A stretch of 64,000 bases of DNA from Luteimonas cucumeris (GTDB lineage: Bacteria > Pseudomonadota > Gammaproteobacteria > Xanthomonadales > Xanthomonadaceae). Below the pieces are notes generated by a model. It was not told the origin of the DNA. It searched no databases and saw only the letters and a program-made list of their open reading frames with translations. Numbering within the stretch: the stretch's first letter is position 1; the number at the start of each line of letters is the position of its first letter. Positions 24,099-33,326 of the stretch are shown one piece after another. The stretch covers positions 372,001 through 436,000 of the forward strand of contig NZ_VLKN01000004.1 in the NCBI RefSeq assembly GCF_007830035.1. The letters are read 5' to 3'. The translations under genes and the position numbers were made by a program.

Positions 24099-25031
24099 CT
24101 ACGCGCCTGCTAGCAGCGGGCAGTCCATCGGCAGGTGCATCCGGAGCCGGCCCGGTACGCATGCGATCCGGAAGTGGGTCGACTCGACGGGTTCGCCATC
24201 CAGGTTGAGCGTAAACGGCTGTACCGATGCGATCTCGACCCACGGTAGCCGCACGCGCAGCGCGGCTTCGTCGAGTGCCGCGTGCTTGCCTTGCTTGAGC
24301 CAGGTCGACAGGGTGTCCGCGACCTCGCCGGACAGTTCCGGAATGACGGTGACATCAAGCAGGCCATCGTCGATCACCGCGTCCGGACACAGCGCCTGGC
24401 CGCCGCCGGCCTGGCGGCCATTGCCTACACCCAGTGCAATGAAGTCGCCCTGCCAGGCGAAATCCTGGCCGCTGATGCGCGCCGGGATCGGCTCGATCCG
24501 GCCCAGCTTGGACAGGCCGGTGATCAGGTACGCCAGGCCGCCGAGCAGTTTCTTGAGGCCGTCATGCGTCTCCACGGTGACCTGCGTGCCGAAGCCACCG
24601 CTGGCCAGGTTGGCCGCCCAGTGGACCGCGTTGTTGGCATCGAGCCTGAGCAGGTCGATCGGCCGTGCCGGCCGCGCCAGCACCAGCTCCAGTGCAGGCA
24701 GCGGTTGCTCCGGAATGAGCGCCGCGCTGGCGAAATCATTGGCGGTGCCCAGCGGCACCAGGCCCAGCGTGGGCAGCGCATCGGCGGCTTCGTCGCGGTG
24801 CGCCAGTGCCGTGGCCACCTCGCTCAGCGTGCCGTCGCCACCGGCCGCGACGAGGGTGTCGACGCCGTCGGCGATCGCCTCGGCCACGTAACGCTCGGCG
24901 TCGCCGCTTTCCCAGGTCACGCGCACGTCCAGCGCGACGCCGCGTTCGCGCAGTGTAGTTACCGCTTCGCGCAGCGCTTCATCGCCGGCGGACTTGCCGT
25001 TGAGGATCAGGCGATAGCTGGATGTCGACAT
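24099..25031 (-). CDS. YegS/DagK-type lipid kinase
   Basis: A 310-residue diacylglycerol-kinase-fold enzyme that should phosphorylate a lipid alcohol with ATP at the inner membrane. It has the nucleotide motif [16 protein letters not shown] (GGDGT, about residues 63-78), [13 protein letters not shown], and a C-terminal beta-sandwich domain with [27 protein letters not shown], which are conserved in YegS and relatives. The closing [14 protein letters not shown] segment is also typical. The exact lipid is unknown. The gene reads toward trpE; whether it is co-transcribed with trpE is uncertain since the trp leader frame lies in between. Confidence 0.87.
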   Translation of the reverse strand: MSTSSYRLILNGKSAGDEALREAVTTLRERGVALDVRVTWESGDAERYVAEAIADGVDTLVAAGGDGTLSEVATALAHRDEAADALPTLGLVPLGTANDFASAALIPEQPLPALELVLARPARPIDLLRLDANNAVHWAANLASGGFGTQVTVETHDGLKKLLGGLAYLITGLSKLGRIEPIPARISGQDFAWQGDFIALGVGNGRQAGGGQALCPDAVIDDGLLDVTVIPELSGEVADTLSTWLKQGKHAALDEAALRVRLPWVEIASVQPFTLNLDGEPVESTHFRIACVPGRLRMHLPMDCPLLAGA

Positions 25032-25119
25032 GCGGATGGTTCGTGCGGAAAACACTGCGAGGCTAGCAGCGCTGGCCGAATCTTCCGTGAAGCGGCTCTC
25101 CGCAAGTCCGCGTCCTGTC

Positions 25120-25233
25120 ATGCCACCGTCACGCGGCGCCCGGAGGATGGGAGTCCATAGCAGGGAAGAACGACGGAGGCGGGATTGCCTCCAAACCTCC
25201 CCCGGAGGCCGATGCCCGCATCGGCCTTTTTTT
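25120..25233 (+). ncRNA. Candidate GGA-rich small RNA ending in an isolated terminator
   Basis: The terminator at 25207-25233 has no rightward gene in front of it for more than 6 kb. Just upstream (25141-25206) are seven GGA triplets. One sits in the loop of a perfect hairpin, GGAGGC-GGGATT-GCCTCC (25175-25192), and another in the loop of GGA-TGGGAG-TCC. GGA in hairpin loops is the binding signature of CsrA/RsmA, so an RsmY/CsrB-like titrating RNA is a reasonable guess. The 5' end and promoter were not identified. Confidence 0.35.
25207..25233 (+). terminator. Isolated rho-independent terminator
   Basis: GGCCGATG (25207-25214) pairs with CATCGGCC (25219-25226) around CCCG, followed by seven T residues (25227-25233). 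The next gene, rpe, reads in the opposite direction and would meet an A-run instead, so this terminator serves a rightward transcript. Confidence 0.85.
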
Positions 25234-25242
25234 ATGCGTCCG

Positions 25243-25914
25243 TCAGCGAGTGGCCGCGACCGCGGCCTTCATGCGGCCGATCACATCGGCGTAATCGCGC
25301 TGGCCGAAGATCGCCGAGCCGGCGACGAAGGTGTCCGCGCCAGCCGCGGCGATCTCGCCGATGTTGTCGGGCTTCACGCCGCCGTCGATTTCCAGGCGGA
25401 TCGGCTTGCCGGTGGCGTCGATCATCGCCCGCACCCGGCGCAGCTTGTCCAGCGCCGAGGGGATGAAAGACTGGCCGCCGAAACCGGGATTGACCGACAT
25501 CAACAGGACCAGGTCGAGGTCGTCGAGCACGTAGTCGAGCACTTCGACCGGCGTCGCCGGGTTCAGCACCAGTCCGGCCTGGCAGCCGTGCGATCTGATC
25601 AGTTGCACGGTGCGATGCACGTGCGCGCTGGCTTCGGGATGGAAGCTGATCACGCTGGCGCCGGCCTTGGCGAAATCGGGAACGATGCGGTCCACCGGCT
25701 GCACCATCAGGTGCACGTCGATCGGCGCGGTCACGCCGTGCTTGCGCAGCGCCTCGCAGACCAGCGGGCCGATGGTCAGGTTGGGCACGTAGTGGTTGTC
25801 CATCACGTCGAAATGCACCCAGTCGGCACCGGAGGCGAGCACCTGGTCGACCTCTTCGCCCAGCTTCGCAAAGTTCGCGGACAGGATGGAGGGAGCGATG
25901 ACGGTGGATTGCAT
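25243..25914 (-). CDS. rpe: Ribulose-phosphate 3-epimerase
   Basis: Rpe interconverts ribulose 5-phosphate and xylulose 5-phosphate in the pentose phosphate pathway. The 223-residue TIM barrel carries the full set of motifs: [33 protein letters not shown] (metal-binding His and Asp), [32 protein letters not shown] and [11 protein letters not shown]. The start at MQSTVIAPS fits the family; a longer in-frame start would add an unconserved [10 protein letters not shown]. It is a stand-alone leftward gene here. trpE and the lipid kinase lie downstream on the same strand, past the isolated terminator region. Confidence 0.98.
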   Translation of the reverse strand: MQSTVIAPSILSANFAKLGEEVDQVLASGADWVHFDVMDNHYVPNLTIGPLVCEALRKHGVTAPIDVHLMVQPVDRIVPDFAKAGASVISFHPEASAHVHRTVQLIRSHGCQAGLVLNPATPVEVLDYVLDDLDLVLLMSVNPGFGGQSFIPSALDKLRRVRAMIDATGKPIRLEIDGGVKPDNIGEIAAAGADTFVAGSAIFGQRDYADVIGRMKAAVAATR

Positions 25915-26065
25915 GGGTGGACACTCCGAGCAGCGAGCGCGCATTGTCCCCTGCCCCCGCTTGTGGGGAAAGGTGAGCGTTGTAGTCGTTCCGCGCGGCC
26001 GCTTTGCTCTCCCTCACCCAACCCCGCTCCGCGCCCCGGCTAACGCGCATGGCGGGAGAGGGCTT

Positions 26066-26401
26066 TCACCGTCGCTTGCGCAGGGTCTGGATGCGATCGT
26101 AGGCGGCGTTGATCTCGCCGGCCTTCTTCTCCGCCTGTCGACGCAGCTCCGCGGCGACGCCGCCCATCTTGTCCGGGTGGTATTGCGAGATCAGACGCCG
26201 GTAGGCCTGGTCGACTTCGGCATCGCTGGCCTCGCTGGTCAGGCCAAGCACGCCATAGGGATTGTCGCGCGGACTCTTGAACCAGTCGGCATCGAAGGCG
26301 TGGCCGATCAGCAGGCCGATCAGCGCCCCCAGCAGTGGATTGGGGCGGAACAGGGCGGCGCCTGCGAGGAAACCGAGCAATTTGCCATACCATCGTTTCA
26401 T
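26066..26401 (-). CDS. Membrane-anchored J-domain protein (short DjlA-like)
   Basis: A 111-residue co-chaperone of DnaK. The N-terminal 36 residues (KLLGFLAGAALFRPNPLLGALIGLLIGHAFD) resemble the membrane anchor of DjlA, with its glycine-rich dimerising helix. The J domain follows directly (NPYGVLGLTSEASDAEVDQAY to the end), including the catalytic HPD in SQYHPDKMG. The TerB domain that separates anchor and J domain in DjlA is missing, so this is a minimal version that should present a J domain at the cytoplasmic face of the inner membrane. It diverges from purC by 61 bp. Confidence 0.85.
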   Translation of the reverse strand: MKRWYGKLLGFLAGAALFRPNPLLGALIGLLIGHAFDADWFKSPRDNPYGVLGLTSEASDAEVDQAYRRLISQYHPDKMGGVAAELRRQAEKKAGEINAAYDRIQTLRKRR

Positions 26402-26462
26402 GCCGCGATTCTACCTGCCGGCCTCGCTACAATGACGCCCCGTAGGCGAGGTCCCGTACACG

Positions 26463-27359
26463 ATGGCGACGACTCTGCTCACTGCCGAGCTCCCCGGTCT
26501 CAGTTTGCGTCATCGCGGCAAGGTCCGCGACGTTTTCGACCTGGGCAACGACACCTTGTTGATGGTGGCCACCGATCGCCTCAGCGCGTTCGACGTGGTG
26601 CTGCCCGATCCGATTCCCGGCAAGGGCGAGATGCTCTGCCAGATCAGCAATTTCTGGTTCGGCCAGACCGCGCACCTGCTGCAGAACCACCTGACCGGCA
26701 TCGACGTCGCCTCGGTGCTGCCGGCCGGCGTCGATCCGGCGCTGTACGCGCAACGCGCGGTCGTGACGAAGAAGCTGAAGCCGGTGCCGGTGGAAGCGAT
26801 CGCGCGCGGTTACCTGATCGGCAGCGGCTGGAAGGACTACCAGCGCACCGGCCGGGTCAGCGGCATCGCGCTGCCTGACGGCCTGCGCCAGGCCGAACAG
26901 TTGCCGCAACCGATCTTCACGCCTTCGACCAAGGCCGCGGTCGGCGACCACGACGAGAACATCGATTTCGACACCATGGTGCGCGCGGTCGGTCCCGAAC
27001 TGGCCGAACAGGTGCGCGACGCGACGCTGCGCCTGTACCAGTTCGCCGCCGACTACGCCGCGCAACGCGGCATCCTGCTGGCCGACACCAAGTTCGAATT
27101 CGGCACCGACGCCGACGGCCGTCTGTACGTGATGGACGAGATGCTGACCCCGGATTCGTCGCGCTACTGGCCGGCGGACGAATACGAAGTCGGCACCAGC
27201 CCGCCGAGCTACGACAAGCAGTTCGTGCGCGATTACCTGGAAACGCAGGCCTGGGACAAGACGCCGCCGGGGCCGCGGCTGCCGGCCGAGGTGATCGAAC
27301 GCACCCGCGCCAAGTACGCCGAAGCCCTGCAGCGGCTGGCGGACATCACGATCGACTGA
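26463..27359 (+). CDS. purC: Phosphoribosylaminoimidazole-succinocarboxamide synthase
   Basis: PurC (SAICAR synthase) joins aspartate to CAIR using ATP in purine synthesis. The 298-residue protein is the longer form found in many proteobacteria and yeast-like sequences. Motifs include [26 protein letters not shown] at the N-terminus, [54 protein letters not shown] and [13 protein letters not shown]. Stop and flanking spacing are ordinary; an SMR transporter gene begins 17 bp later and is likely read through. A good ATG lies 61 bp from the divergent J-domain gene. Confidence 0.97.
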   Translation: MATTLLTAELPGLSLRHRGKVRDVFDLGNDTLLMVATDRLSAFDVVLPDPIPGKGEMLCQISNFWFGQTAHLLQNHLTGIDVASVLPAGVDPALYAQRAVVTKKLKPVPVEAIARGYLIGSGWKDYQRTGRVSGIALPDGLRQAEQLPQPIFTPSTKAAVGDHDENIDFDTMVRAVGPELAEQVRDATLRLYQFAADYAAQRGILLADTKFEFGTDADGRLYVMDEMLTPDSSRYWPADEYEVGTSPPSYDKQFVRDYLETQAWDKTPPGPRLPAEVIERTRAKYAEALQRLADITID

Positions 27360-27376
27360 GGGCAGAAGAGATCGCC

Positions 27377-27712
27377 ATGCAGCCGGGCTATGCCTACCTC
27401 GCCATCGCGATCGTCGCCGAAGTGATCGCGACCAGCGCGCTGAAAGCGTCGGAAGGTTTCAGCAGGGTGGGGCCGAGCGTGATCGTGGTGCTCGGCTACG
27501 GCACGGCGTTCTACTTCCTGTCGCTGGTATTGAGGACGGTGCCGGTCGGCGTCGCCTACGCAGTCTGGTCCGGCGTCGGCGTGGCCCTGATCGCGCTGAT
27601 CGGCTGGGCGGCGCTGAAGCAACCTTTGGATGCCGCCGCGCTGATCGGCATCGCGCTGATAGTCGCCGGCGTGCTGGTGATCCAGCTATTCTCGAAGTCC
27701 GCTGCCCACTGA
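27377..27712 (+). CDS. Small multidrug resistance (SMR) family transporter
   Basis: A 111-residue protein with four transmembrane helices, the SMR size. The proton/substrate glutamate is in TM1 ([25 protein letters not shown]16), and the conserved [17 protein letters not shown] of TM3 and [20 protein letters not shown] of TM4 are present. Such proteins act as antiparallel dimers and export quaternary ammonium compounds, guanidinium or polyamines; the subtype cannot be assigned with certainty. It is preceded at 17 bp by purC and followed at 14 bp by the Mpo1-like gene, so the three may share a transcript. Confidence 0.88.
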   Translation: MQPGYAYLAIAIVAEVIATSALKASEGFSRVGPSVIVVLGYGTAFYFLSLVLRTVPVGVAYAVWSGVGVALIALIGWAALKQPLDAAALIGIALIVAGVLVIQLFSKSAAH

Positions 27713-27726
27713 TCCTGGAGGTCGCC

Positions 27727-28206
27727 ATGAACGCCGCCACCGAACGTCCGATCGATCGCTGGTTCACCAGCTACTCCGGCGACCACCGCAACGACACCAA
27801 CCAGTGGATCCACGTGTTCGCGGTGCCGGCGATCCTGTGGAGCGTGATCGCGTTGCTGTGGTGCATCCCCTCGCCCGGGACCTGGTTCCAGCCGGGATTC
27901 TGGGCCGCGCTGGCGATGTTCGCGGCGTGGATGTTCTATTACCGCGCCTCGCGCCCGCTCGGCTTCGGCATGCTGGCGGTGTTCGTGGTGATGGCCTGGT
28001 TCACGCGCTGGCTGTATCTGGCCTATGGCACCAAGCAATTGCTGACGCTGGCGATCGCGGTGTTCGTCGTGGCATGGATCGCGCAGTTCGTCGGCCACAA
28101 GATCGAAGGCAGGAAACCGAGTTTCCTGACCGACCTCACCTACCTGCTGATCGGCCCGGCCTGGGTATTGGCCAAGCTGTATCGCAAATTCGGCTGGAAG
28201 TACTGA
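27727..28206 (+). CDS. Mpo1-like (DUF962) membrane protein
   Basis: A 159-residue membrane protein of the Mpo1/DUF962 family, named for the yeast dioxygenase that alpha-oxidises 2-hydroxy fatty acids. The conserved histidine-bearing segments are visible: YSGDHRNDTNQWIHVFAVP near the N-terminus and FVGHKIEGRKPSFLTDLTYL near the C-terminus, separated by about three hydrophobic helices. The bacterial role is unproven, but a membrane lipid oxidation is plausible. GGAGG lies about 8 bases before the ATG. It is the last of the purC-SMR-Mpo1 run, which ends before a REPIN. Confidence 0.82.
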   Translation: MNAATERPIDRWFTSYSGDHRNDTNQWIHVFAVPAILWSVIALLWCIPSPGTWFQPGFWAALAMFAAWMFYYRASRPLGFGMLAVFVVMAWFTRWLYLAYGTKQLLTLAIAVFVVAWIAQFVGHKIEGRKPSFLTDLTYLLIGPAWVLAKLYRKFGWKY

Positions 28207-28240
28207 GCCTTCGCCCCGTAGAGCGGAGCTCGGCTATTCC

Positions 28241-28306
28241 GTAGCGTGCGCCATGCGCACGATGGGCGCTTGCCACGCCGCGGATCGTGCGCACAGCGCA
28301 CGCTAC
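28241..28306. repeat. REPIN of a second GTAG REP type
   Basis: GTAGCGTGCGCCATGCGCAC with GAT (28241-28263) and its mirror image at 28284-28306 form an inverted pair separated by 20 bases. An outer, less perfect dyad (GAGCGGAGCTC near 28220 with AGCTCCGC near 28320) flanks it. The stem sequence differs from the REPIN at 13535, but both units carry the GTAG head. Confidence 0.78.
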
Positions 28307-28386
28307 GGCCCATGTGGAAAGCTCCGCCCACAACGACACGCGCAGGCAATCGGGCGCTGTTTCGAACGACATGACGACGAGGCTCC

Positions 28387-29274
28387 ATGCCCACCCGCGA
28401 CATCGCCCTGCTGCTGGTCATCGTCGTCGCCTGGGCGGTCAACTTCCTGACCTCGGCGCTGGCGCTGCGCGAAATTCCGCCGTTCCTGTTCACCGTGCTG
28501 CGCTTCGCGCTGCTGGCGTTGCCGCTGCTGTTCCTGATCAGGCGGCCGGCGCGCGGGCAGTGGCCGCGGCTGCTGGCGGTGTGCCTGTGCATCGGCGTGC
28601 TGCATTTCGGCCTGAGTTTCACCGCGCTCAAGCTTGCAGGCGACCTGTCGTCGCCGGCAATCGTGATGCAGAGCTACGTGCCGATGACCGCATTGCTGGC
28701 CTGGGCGGTACTGGGCGAACGCTTCGCGTGGCGCACCGGACTGGCGATCGCGGTGAGCTTCGCCGGCGTGCTGGTGCTCGGCTTCGACCCGATGGTGCTG
28801 GATCATCCGGCCGCACTGGTGCTGATGCTGGTATCGGCCGCGTTCCTGGCGATCGGCACGGTGCTGATGAAAGGCCTGCGCGACCTGGATGTCTACAGCC
28901 AGCAGGGCTGGACCGCCGTCGTCAGCGTGCTGCCGCTGCTGGCGATCAGCCTGGTGCTCGAACCCGGCGGGATCGCGGCGCTGCCGACGGTGAGCTGGAT
29001 CGGCTGGGCCGGCGCGATCTATGCCGCCTTCATTTCGTCGCTGCTCGGCCACGGCCTGTACTACGTGCTGGTGCAGCGGCATCCGGTCGCACAGGTCACG
29101 CCGTGGCTGTTGCTGGTACCGGTGCTGGCAGTCGGCCTCGGCGTCGCGTTCTGGGGCGACCGTCCCGGGCCGCGCCTGTTGCTGGGTGGCGCGATGGTGC
29201 TAGGCGGCGTGCTGATCATCGCGCTGCGGGCGAAGGCGAAATCGCGCACGGTTCCCCCGGCAGAATCGATCTAG
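28387..29274 (+). CDS. EamA-family (DMT) transporter
   Basis: A 295-residue inner-membrane protein with ten predicted helices arranged as two EamA repeats (about residues 5-135 and 145-280). The first repeat includes VVAWAVNFLTSALALREIPPFLFTVLRF and the second GWTAVVSVLPLLAISLVLEPG. The family exports or imports small metabolites such as amino acids; this one's substrate is unknown. The downstream SDR gene is convergent, with 10 bp between stops and no strong terminator. Confidence 0.87.
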   Translation: MPTRDIALLLVIVVAWAVNFLTSALALREIPPFLFTVLRFALLALPLLFLIRRPARGQWPRLLAVCLCIGVLHFGLSFTALKLAGDLSSPAIVMQSYVPMTALLAWAVLGERFAWRTGLAIAVSFAGVLVLGFDPMVLDHPAALVLMLVSAAFLAIGTVLMKGLRDLDVYSQQGWTAVVSVLPLLAISLVLEPGGIAALPTVSWIGWAGAIYAAFISSLLGHGLYYVLVQRHPVAQVTPWLLLVPVLAVGLGVAFWGDRPGPRLLLGGAMVLGGVLIIALRAKAKSRTVPPAESI

Positions 29275-29284
29275 CCGCGCGATC

Positions 29285-30145
29285 TCATTGCACCTCGAAC
29301 ACCTGTGGCGTCGGCCGGAAAGGTCGCGGCGAATAGCCGAAATCCCGTTGCGCCGGTGCGGCATCGAACACCAGGTCGCTGCGCATCCGCGCCACCGCCG
29401 CCTCGCCGAAACCCTGCGCATGTCCTGCGGCCTGCGCCGCCAGCAGCATCAGGTTGAACAGCGGCGACGGCAGTTCGACCAGCTTCGGCGATGGCTGCAG
29501 GACGGCCAGCACGCGCGCGACCATGTCGCGGTAGCTCAGTGTCTCGCCGCCCGGCAGCGCATAGGCCTGTCCGTACGTGACGTCCATTCCGATGATCGCG
29601 AAGGCGGCAGCGGCGAGGTCGTCGACGTGCACCGGCTGGCGCAGGCCGACCGCGTTGCGCGGCAGCGGAAACCAGCCGAACCGCTGCGCGAGTTGCGCGA
29701 TGCGGGTCAGGCTGCGATCGCGGCCGGCGCCATAAACCAGCGTCGGCCGCAATACCGTCGCACCCACGCCACGACCGGAGGCGGTGTCGAACAGCAACTG
29801 CTCGCCTTCGCGCAGGCGCGCGGCGGTATCGCGCTCGCCGGCGTCGGACGAACCTCGCTTGACGTCGATGCTGGTCGAACCGAACGCGATCACGTGCCCG
29901 GCGTCCAGCGGCGCGCGCGCATACCACTTTGCGAACAGGTCCAGCGGCCCGCAGCACAGCAGTGCGTCGACCTGGCGCGGCAGACCGGGAACGTGGTTCA
30001 AGTCGCCGCGCAGCCATTGCAGACCCGGCTGATCGTCGTGCTCGTCGCGCGATACCGCGATCACGCGCCAGCCGTCGTCGTGCAGCAACCGCAGCAACGG
30101 CAGGCCGATCTGACCGCTGCCGCCGAACACCAGCGCGCTGCGCAT
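29285..30145 (-). CDS. NAD(P)-dependent epimerase/dehydratase family protein
   Basis: A 286-residue atypical short-chain dehydrogenase. The Rossmann motif is SALVFGGSGQIGLPLLRLLHDDG (GxxGxxG, about residues 2-24), followed by VSRDEHDDQPGLQWLRGDL. The usual catalytic YxxxK is not obvious; a RPTLVYG segment and a VHVDDLAAAAFAI strand follow, as in complex-I-assembly-like or nucleoside-diphosphate-sugar epimerase relatives. Its activity is therefore uncertain. The start is preceded by 343 bp without a gene, shared with the divergent Mrp operon. Confidence 0.75.
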   Translation of the reverse strand: MRSALVFGGSGQIGLPLLRLLHDDGWRVIAVSRDEHDDQPGLQWLRGDLNHVPGLPRQVDALLCCGPLDLFAKWYARAPLDAGHVIAFGSTSIDVKRGSSDAGERDTAARLREGEQLLFDTASGRGVGATVLRPTLVYGAGRDRSLTRIAQLAQRFGWFPLPRNAVGLRQPVHVDDLAAAAFAIIGMDVTYGQAYALPGGETLSYRDMVARVLAVLQPSPKLVELPSPLFNLMLLAAQAAGHAQGFGEAAVARMRSDLVFDAAPAQRDFGYSPRPFRPTPQVFEVQ

Positions 30146-30488
30146 CAGTGCTCCGTTGCCGCGAACCGGCCGGCGGCGTCAGGCCCGCGGCCGCAGGCCG
30201 GCATGGACGCAGCCGCGTGCGGATGTTGCGATGCTACGGCGGGAAGGTTTGAAGGACGCATCGGGTCGCTAGCATAGGCGATGCACGTGCAGGCGGCGAT
30301 CGTCGCGCAGGAAAGACTGACCCGCGTTCCCCATTGTCGCTCTGGTCATCGGACTTCCCCGCCGTCCCGGCGCAAGCCGGAATGACAAGCTTGGATTTCA
30401 GGGGTCGTCAAACGCGACAGCGACCGAGCGGCGCCGACAGACGGTGTTGCTACACTCGACCATCCCGTTCGCGCATCCCCGTTCCGGC
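30146..30488. other. 343-bp intergenic region before the Mrp operon
   Basis: This divergent spacer has no supported gene. It contains a degenerate half-element CCGTCCCGGCGCAAGCCGG-AATGAC (about 30362-30386), related to the ends of the 151-bp MITE-like element, and a -10-like TACACT near 30452, 31 bases before the first Mrp start. Beyond these I see nothing identifiable. Confidence 0.5.
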
Positions 30489-33326
30489 ATGATCCCGCTG
30501 CTCGACATCCTGCTGGCCCTGCCGTTCGCGCTGGCGCTGGTCGTCGCGCTGCAACGACAGATGACGCGCACGCCGCTGGTGTGGCTGGCCGCGGCGGCGC
30601 CGTTGCTGGGCCTGGCGATACTGGGCGCGCTGACGCCGTCGGTGTTGCACGGCGAGGTGACCCGCGCCAGCCACGACTGGATCCCGCAACTTGGCATGGC
30701 CTTCACCCTGCGCCTTGACGGCCTGGCGTGGATGTTCGCCGGTCTGGTGCTGGCGATCGGCGCGCTGGTGATCATGTACGCGCGCTACTACCTGCGTGAC
30801 GAGGACTGCTCGCCGCGCTTCTTCAGCTACCTGCTGCTGTTCATGGGCTCGATGCTGGGCGTGGTGCTGGCCGGTGACCTGATCCTGCTGCTGGTGTTCT
30901 GGGAACTGACCAGCATCAGCTCGTTCCTGCTGATCGGTTTCTGGACGCGGCAGCAGGACGCGCGCGAAGGCGCGCGCATGGCGCTGGCGATCACCGGCGG
31001 CGGCGGGCTGGCGCTGATGGGCGGCGTGCTGCTGCTCGGCCGCATCGTCGGAAGCTACGACCTGGACGTGGTACTGGCCTCGGGCGACCTGATCCGCGCC
31101 AGCGCGCTGTATCCATGGGCGCTGGGGCTGGTCTTGATCGGCGTGTTCACCAAGAGCGCGCAGTTCCCGTTCCACTTCTGGCTGCCGCACGCGATGGCCG
31201 CGCCGACGCCGGTGTCGGCCTACCTGCACTCGGCGACGATGGTCAAGGCCGGTGTGTTCCTGCTGGCGCGGTTGCATCCTGCGCTGGCCGGCAGCGATCT
31301 GTTCTTTTACGTCGTCACCGGCATCGGCGCGGTGACGCTGCTGCTCGGCGCGTGGTTCGCGATCTTCCAGCACGACCTCAAGGGGCTGCTGGCCTACTCG
31401 ACGATCTCGCACCTGGGGCTGATCACGCTGCTGTTCGGGCTGTCGACGCCGATGGCGGTGGTCGCCGGCGTGTTCCACATCATCAACCACGCGATCTTCA
31501 AGGCCTCGCTGTTCATGGCCGCGGGCATCATCGACCACGAGACCGGCACCCGCGACATCCGCCGGCTCGGCAACCTGCGCCGCTACCTGCCCGACACCAG
31601 CATGCTGGCGATCGTCGCCTCGCTGGCGATGGCTGGGATCCCGCTGCTCAACGGCTTCCTGTCCAAGGAGATGTTCTTCGCCGAGACGCTGCAGATCCAG
31701 GGCCACCGCTGGATTCGCGACGCGATCGCTGTTGCGGCGCTGCTGTACGGCATGTTCGGCGTGGCCTACAGCCTGCGCTTCGTCTACGAGACGTTCTTCG
31801 GCGACGGCCCGCGCGCGCTGCAGAAGATGCCGCACGAACCGCCGCGCTGGATGAAAATCCCGGTCGCGGTGCTGGTGGTGCTGTGCGTGGCGATCGGCAT
31901 CTTCCCGGCCGTCACCGTGGCGCCGGTGCTGCATGCGGCGGTGACCTCGATCCTGGGCGACGCGACACCCGACTACAGCCTGGCGATCTGGCACGGCTGG
32001 AGCCGGCCGTTGCTGATGAGCCTGGTCGGCATCGCCGGTGGAGTGGCGCTGTACTTCGGCCTGCGCCGGCTGTTCGACCTGCACACTATCGTGCGCCGTT
32101 CGCTGGGCCGGCACCTGTTCCGGATGAACGTCGACGCGTTGTACCGGCTGGCCGCGCGTTTCACCGCACTGGTCGCCAACGGCAGCCTGCAGCGCAGCCT
32201 GCTGTGGCTGGTGCTGGCGGCGATCGCCGCGGCCGCCGCGCCCTTCATCGGCAGCGACTTCGCCGACCTGCGTGCGTTGCGCGCGCCGCAGCCGATGCCG
32301 TGGCTGGGCTGGCTGCTGTGGCTGGTGCTGATCGCCTGCACGTTGTTCACGCTCAAGCTTTACCGGCAGCGGTTGCTGGCGCTGATCGTGATGGGCGGCG
32401 CCGGGCTGATGGTCAGCCTGGTGTTCGCGTTCCTGTCGGCGCCGGACCTGGCGCTGACCCAGATACTGGTGGAAATGGTCACACTGCCGCTGCTGCTGCT
32501 CGGCCTGCACTACCTGCCGCCGCGTTCGCCGCCCGAACGCGAACCGCTGCGGCGCTGGCGCGATGCGCTGGTGGCGCTGGTCGCCGGCAGCGGTGTGGCG
32601 ATGCTGGCCTATGCAGTGATGACCCGACCGCGTGACACCATCGCCGGCGAGATGCTGGCGCGTTCGCTGCCCGAGGCGCATGGCAGCAACGTGGTCAACG
32701 TGATCCTGGTCGATTTCCGCGGCTTCGACACCTTCGGCGAGATCACCGTGTTCGGCATCGCCGCGCTGATCATCCACGCGCTACTGCGGCGCGCGCGCAT
32801 GGCCCCGGAGAAGATCATGTCGGGGCCGCCGGTCAAGCTGCCGGTGCCGGCCGATCTGGCGCAGCTGATGTTCCCGTTGACCCTGACCGTGTCGGTGTTC
32901 CTGTTCCTGCGCGGCCACAACGCACCCGGCGGCGGCTTCATCGCCGGCCTGGTGCTGGCGGTGCCGCTGCTGATCCAGTACGTGATCCAGGGCGCTGCCT
33001 CGGTCGAGTCGCGGTTCGGCTTCGACTACGTGCGTTGCATCGGCGTCGGCCTGCTGGTCGCCGGCCTCGGCGGCGCCGGCGCGATGCTGCTCGGCTATCC
33101 ATTCCTGACCAGTGGCTACGTGGACCTGCAGCTGCCGCTGGTCGGCGCGGTGCCGCTGAGCAGCGCGATGGTGTTCGATGCCGGCGTATACCTGGTGGTG
33201 TTCGGCAGCACCATGCTGATCCTGTCGATGATGGGCACGATCAAGCCCTCGCGCACGCGCGTGGCACAGATCGGCGTGATCGATCCCGGCCAGCGTTCCA
33301 CCCGCACTTTGGAGCCCAACGCCTGA
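30489..33326 (+). CDS. mrpA: Mrp Na+/H+ antiporter subunit A with fused B domain
   Basis: The large subunit of the Mrp (Mnh) cation/proton antiporter. At 945 residues it contains a NADH-quinone-oxidoreductase-like core of about 14 helices (about residues 1-560; FFSYLLLFMGSMLGVVLAGDL, FHFWLPHAMAAPTPVSAYLHSATMVKAGVFLLAR, DLKGLLAYSTISHLG), a middle MrpA-specific part, and a C-terminal MrpB-like domain from about 780 (FPLTLTVSVFLFLRGHNAPGGGFIAGLV). The fusion of A and B is the usual form in many proteobacteria. The complex exports Na+ in exchange for H+ across the inner membrane. Five more subunit genes follow with overlaps; the start at MIPLLDI has no clear ribosome-binding site. Confidence 0.93.
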   Translation: MIPLLDILLALPFALALVVALQRQMTRTPLVWLAAAAPLLGLAILGALTPSVLHGEVTRASHDWIPQLGMAFTLRLDGLAWMFAGLVLAIGALVIMYARYYLRDEDCSPRFFSYLLLFMGSMLGVVLAGDLILLLVFWELTSISSFLLIGFWTRQQDAREGARMALAITGGGGLALMGGVLLLGRIVGSYDLDVVLASGDLIRASALYPWALGLVLIGVFTKSAQFPFHFWLPHAMAAPTPVSAYLHSATMVKAGVFLLARLHPALAGSDLFFYVVTGIGAVTLLLGAWFAIFQHDLKGLLAYSTISHLGLITLLFGLSTPMAVVAGVFHIINHAIFKASLFMAAGIIDHETGTRDIRRLGNLRRYLPDTSMLAIVASLAMAGIPLLNGFLSKEMFFAETLQIQGHRWIRDAIAVAALLYGMFGVAYSLRFVYETFFGDGPRALQKMPHEPPRWMKIPVAVLVVLCVAIGIFPAVTVAPVLHAAVTSILGDATPDYSLAIWHGWSRPLLMSLVGIAGGVALYFGLRRLFDLHTIVRRSLGRHLFRMNVDALYRLAARFTALVANGSLQRSLLWLVLAAIAAAAAPFIGSDFADLRALRAPQPMPWLGWLLWLVLIACTLFTLKLYRQRLLALIVMGGAGLMVSLVFAFLSAPDLALTQILVEMVTLPLLLLGLHYLPPRSPPEREPLRRWRDALVALVAGSGVAMLAYAVMTRPRDTIAGEMLARSLPEAHGSNVVNVILVDFRGFDTFGEITVFGIAALIIHALLRRARMAPEKIMSGPPVKLPVPADLAQLMFPLTLTVSVFLFLRGHNAPGGGFIAGLVLAVPLLIQYVIQGAASVESRFGFDYVRCIGVGLLVAGLGGAGAMLLGYPFLTSGYVDLQLPLVGAVPLSSAMVFDAGVYLVVFGSTMLILSMMGTIKPSRTRVAQIGVIDPGQRSTRTLEPNA

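Noticed and set aside
24099-25121. Longer lipid kinase start at 25121
   Set aside because: The additional 30 residues are unconserved; [16 protein letters not shown] matches the family N-terminus.
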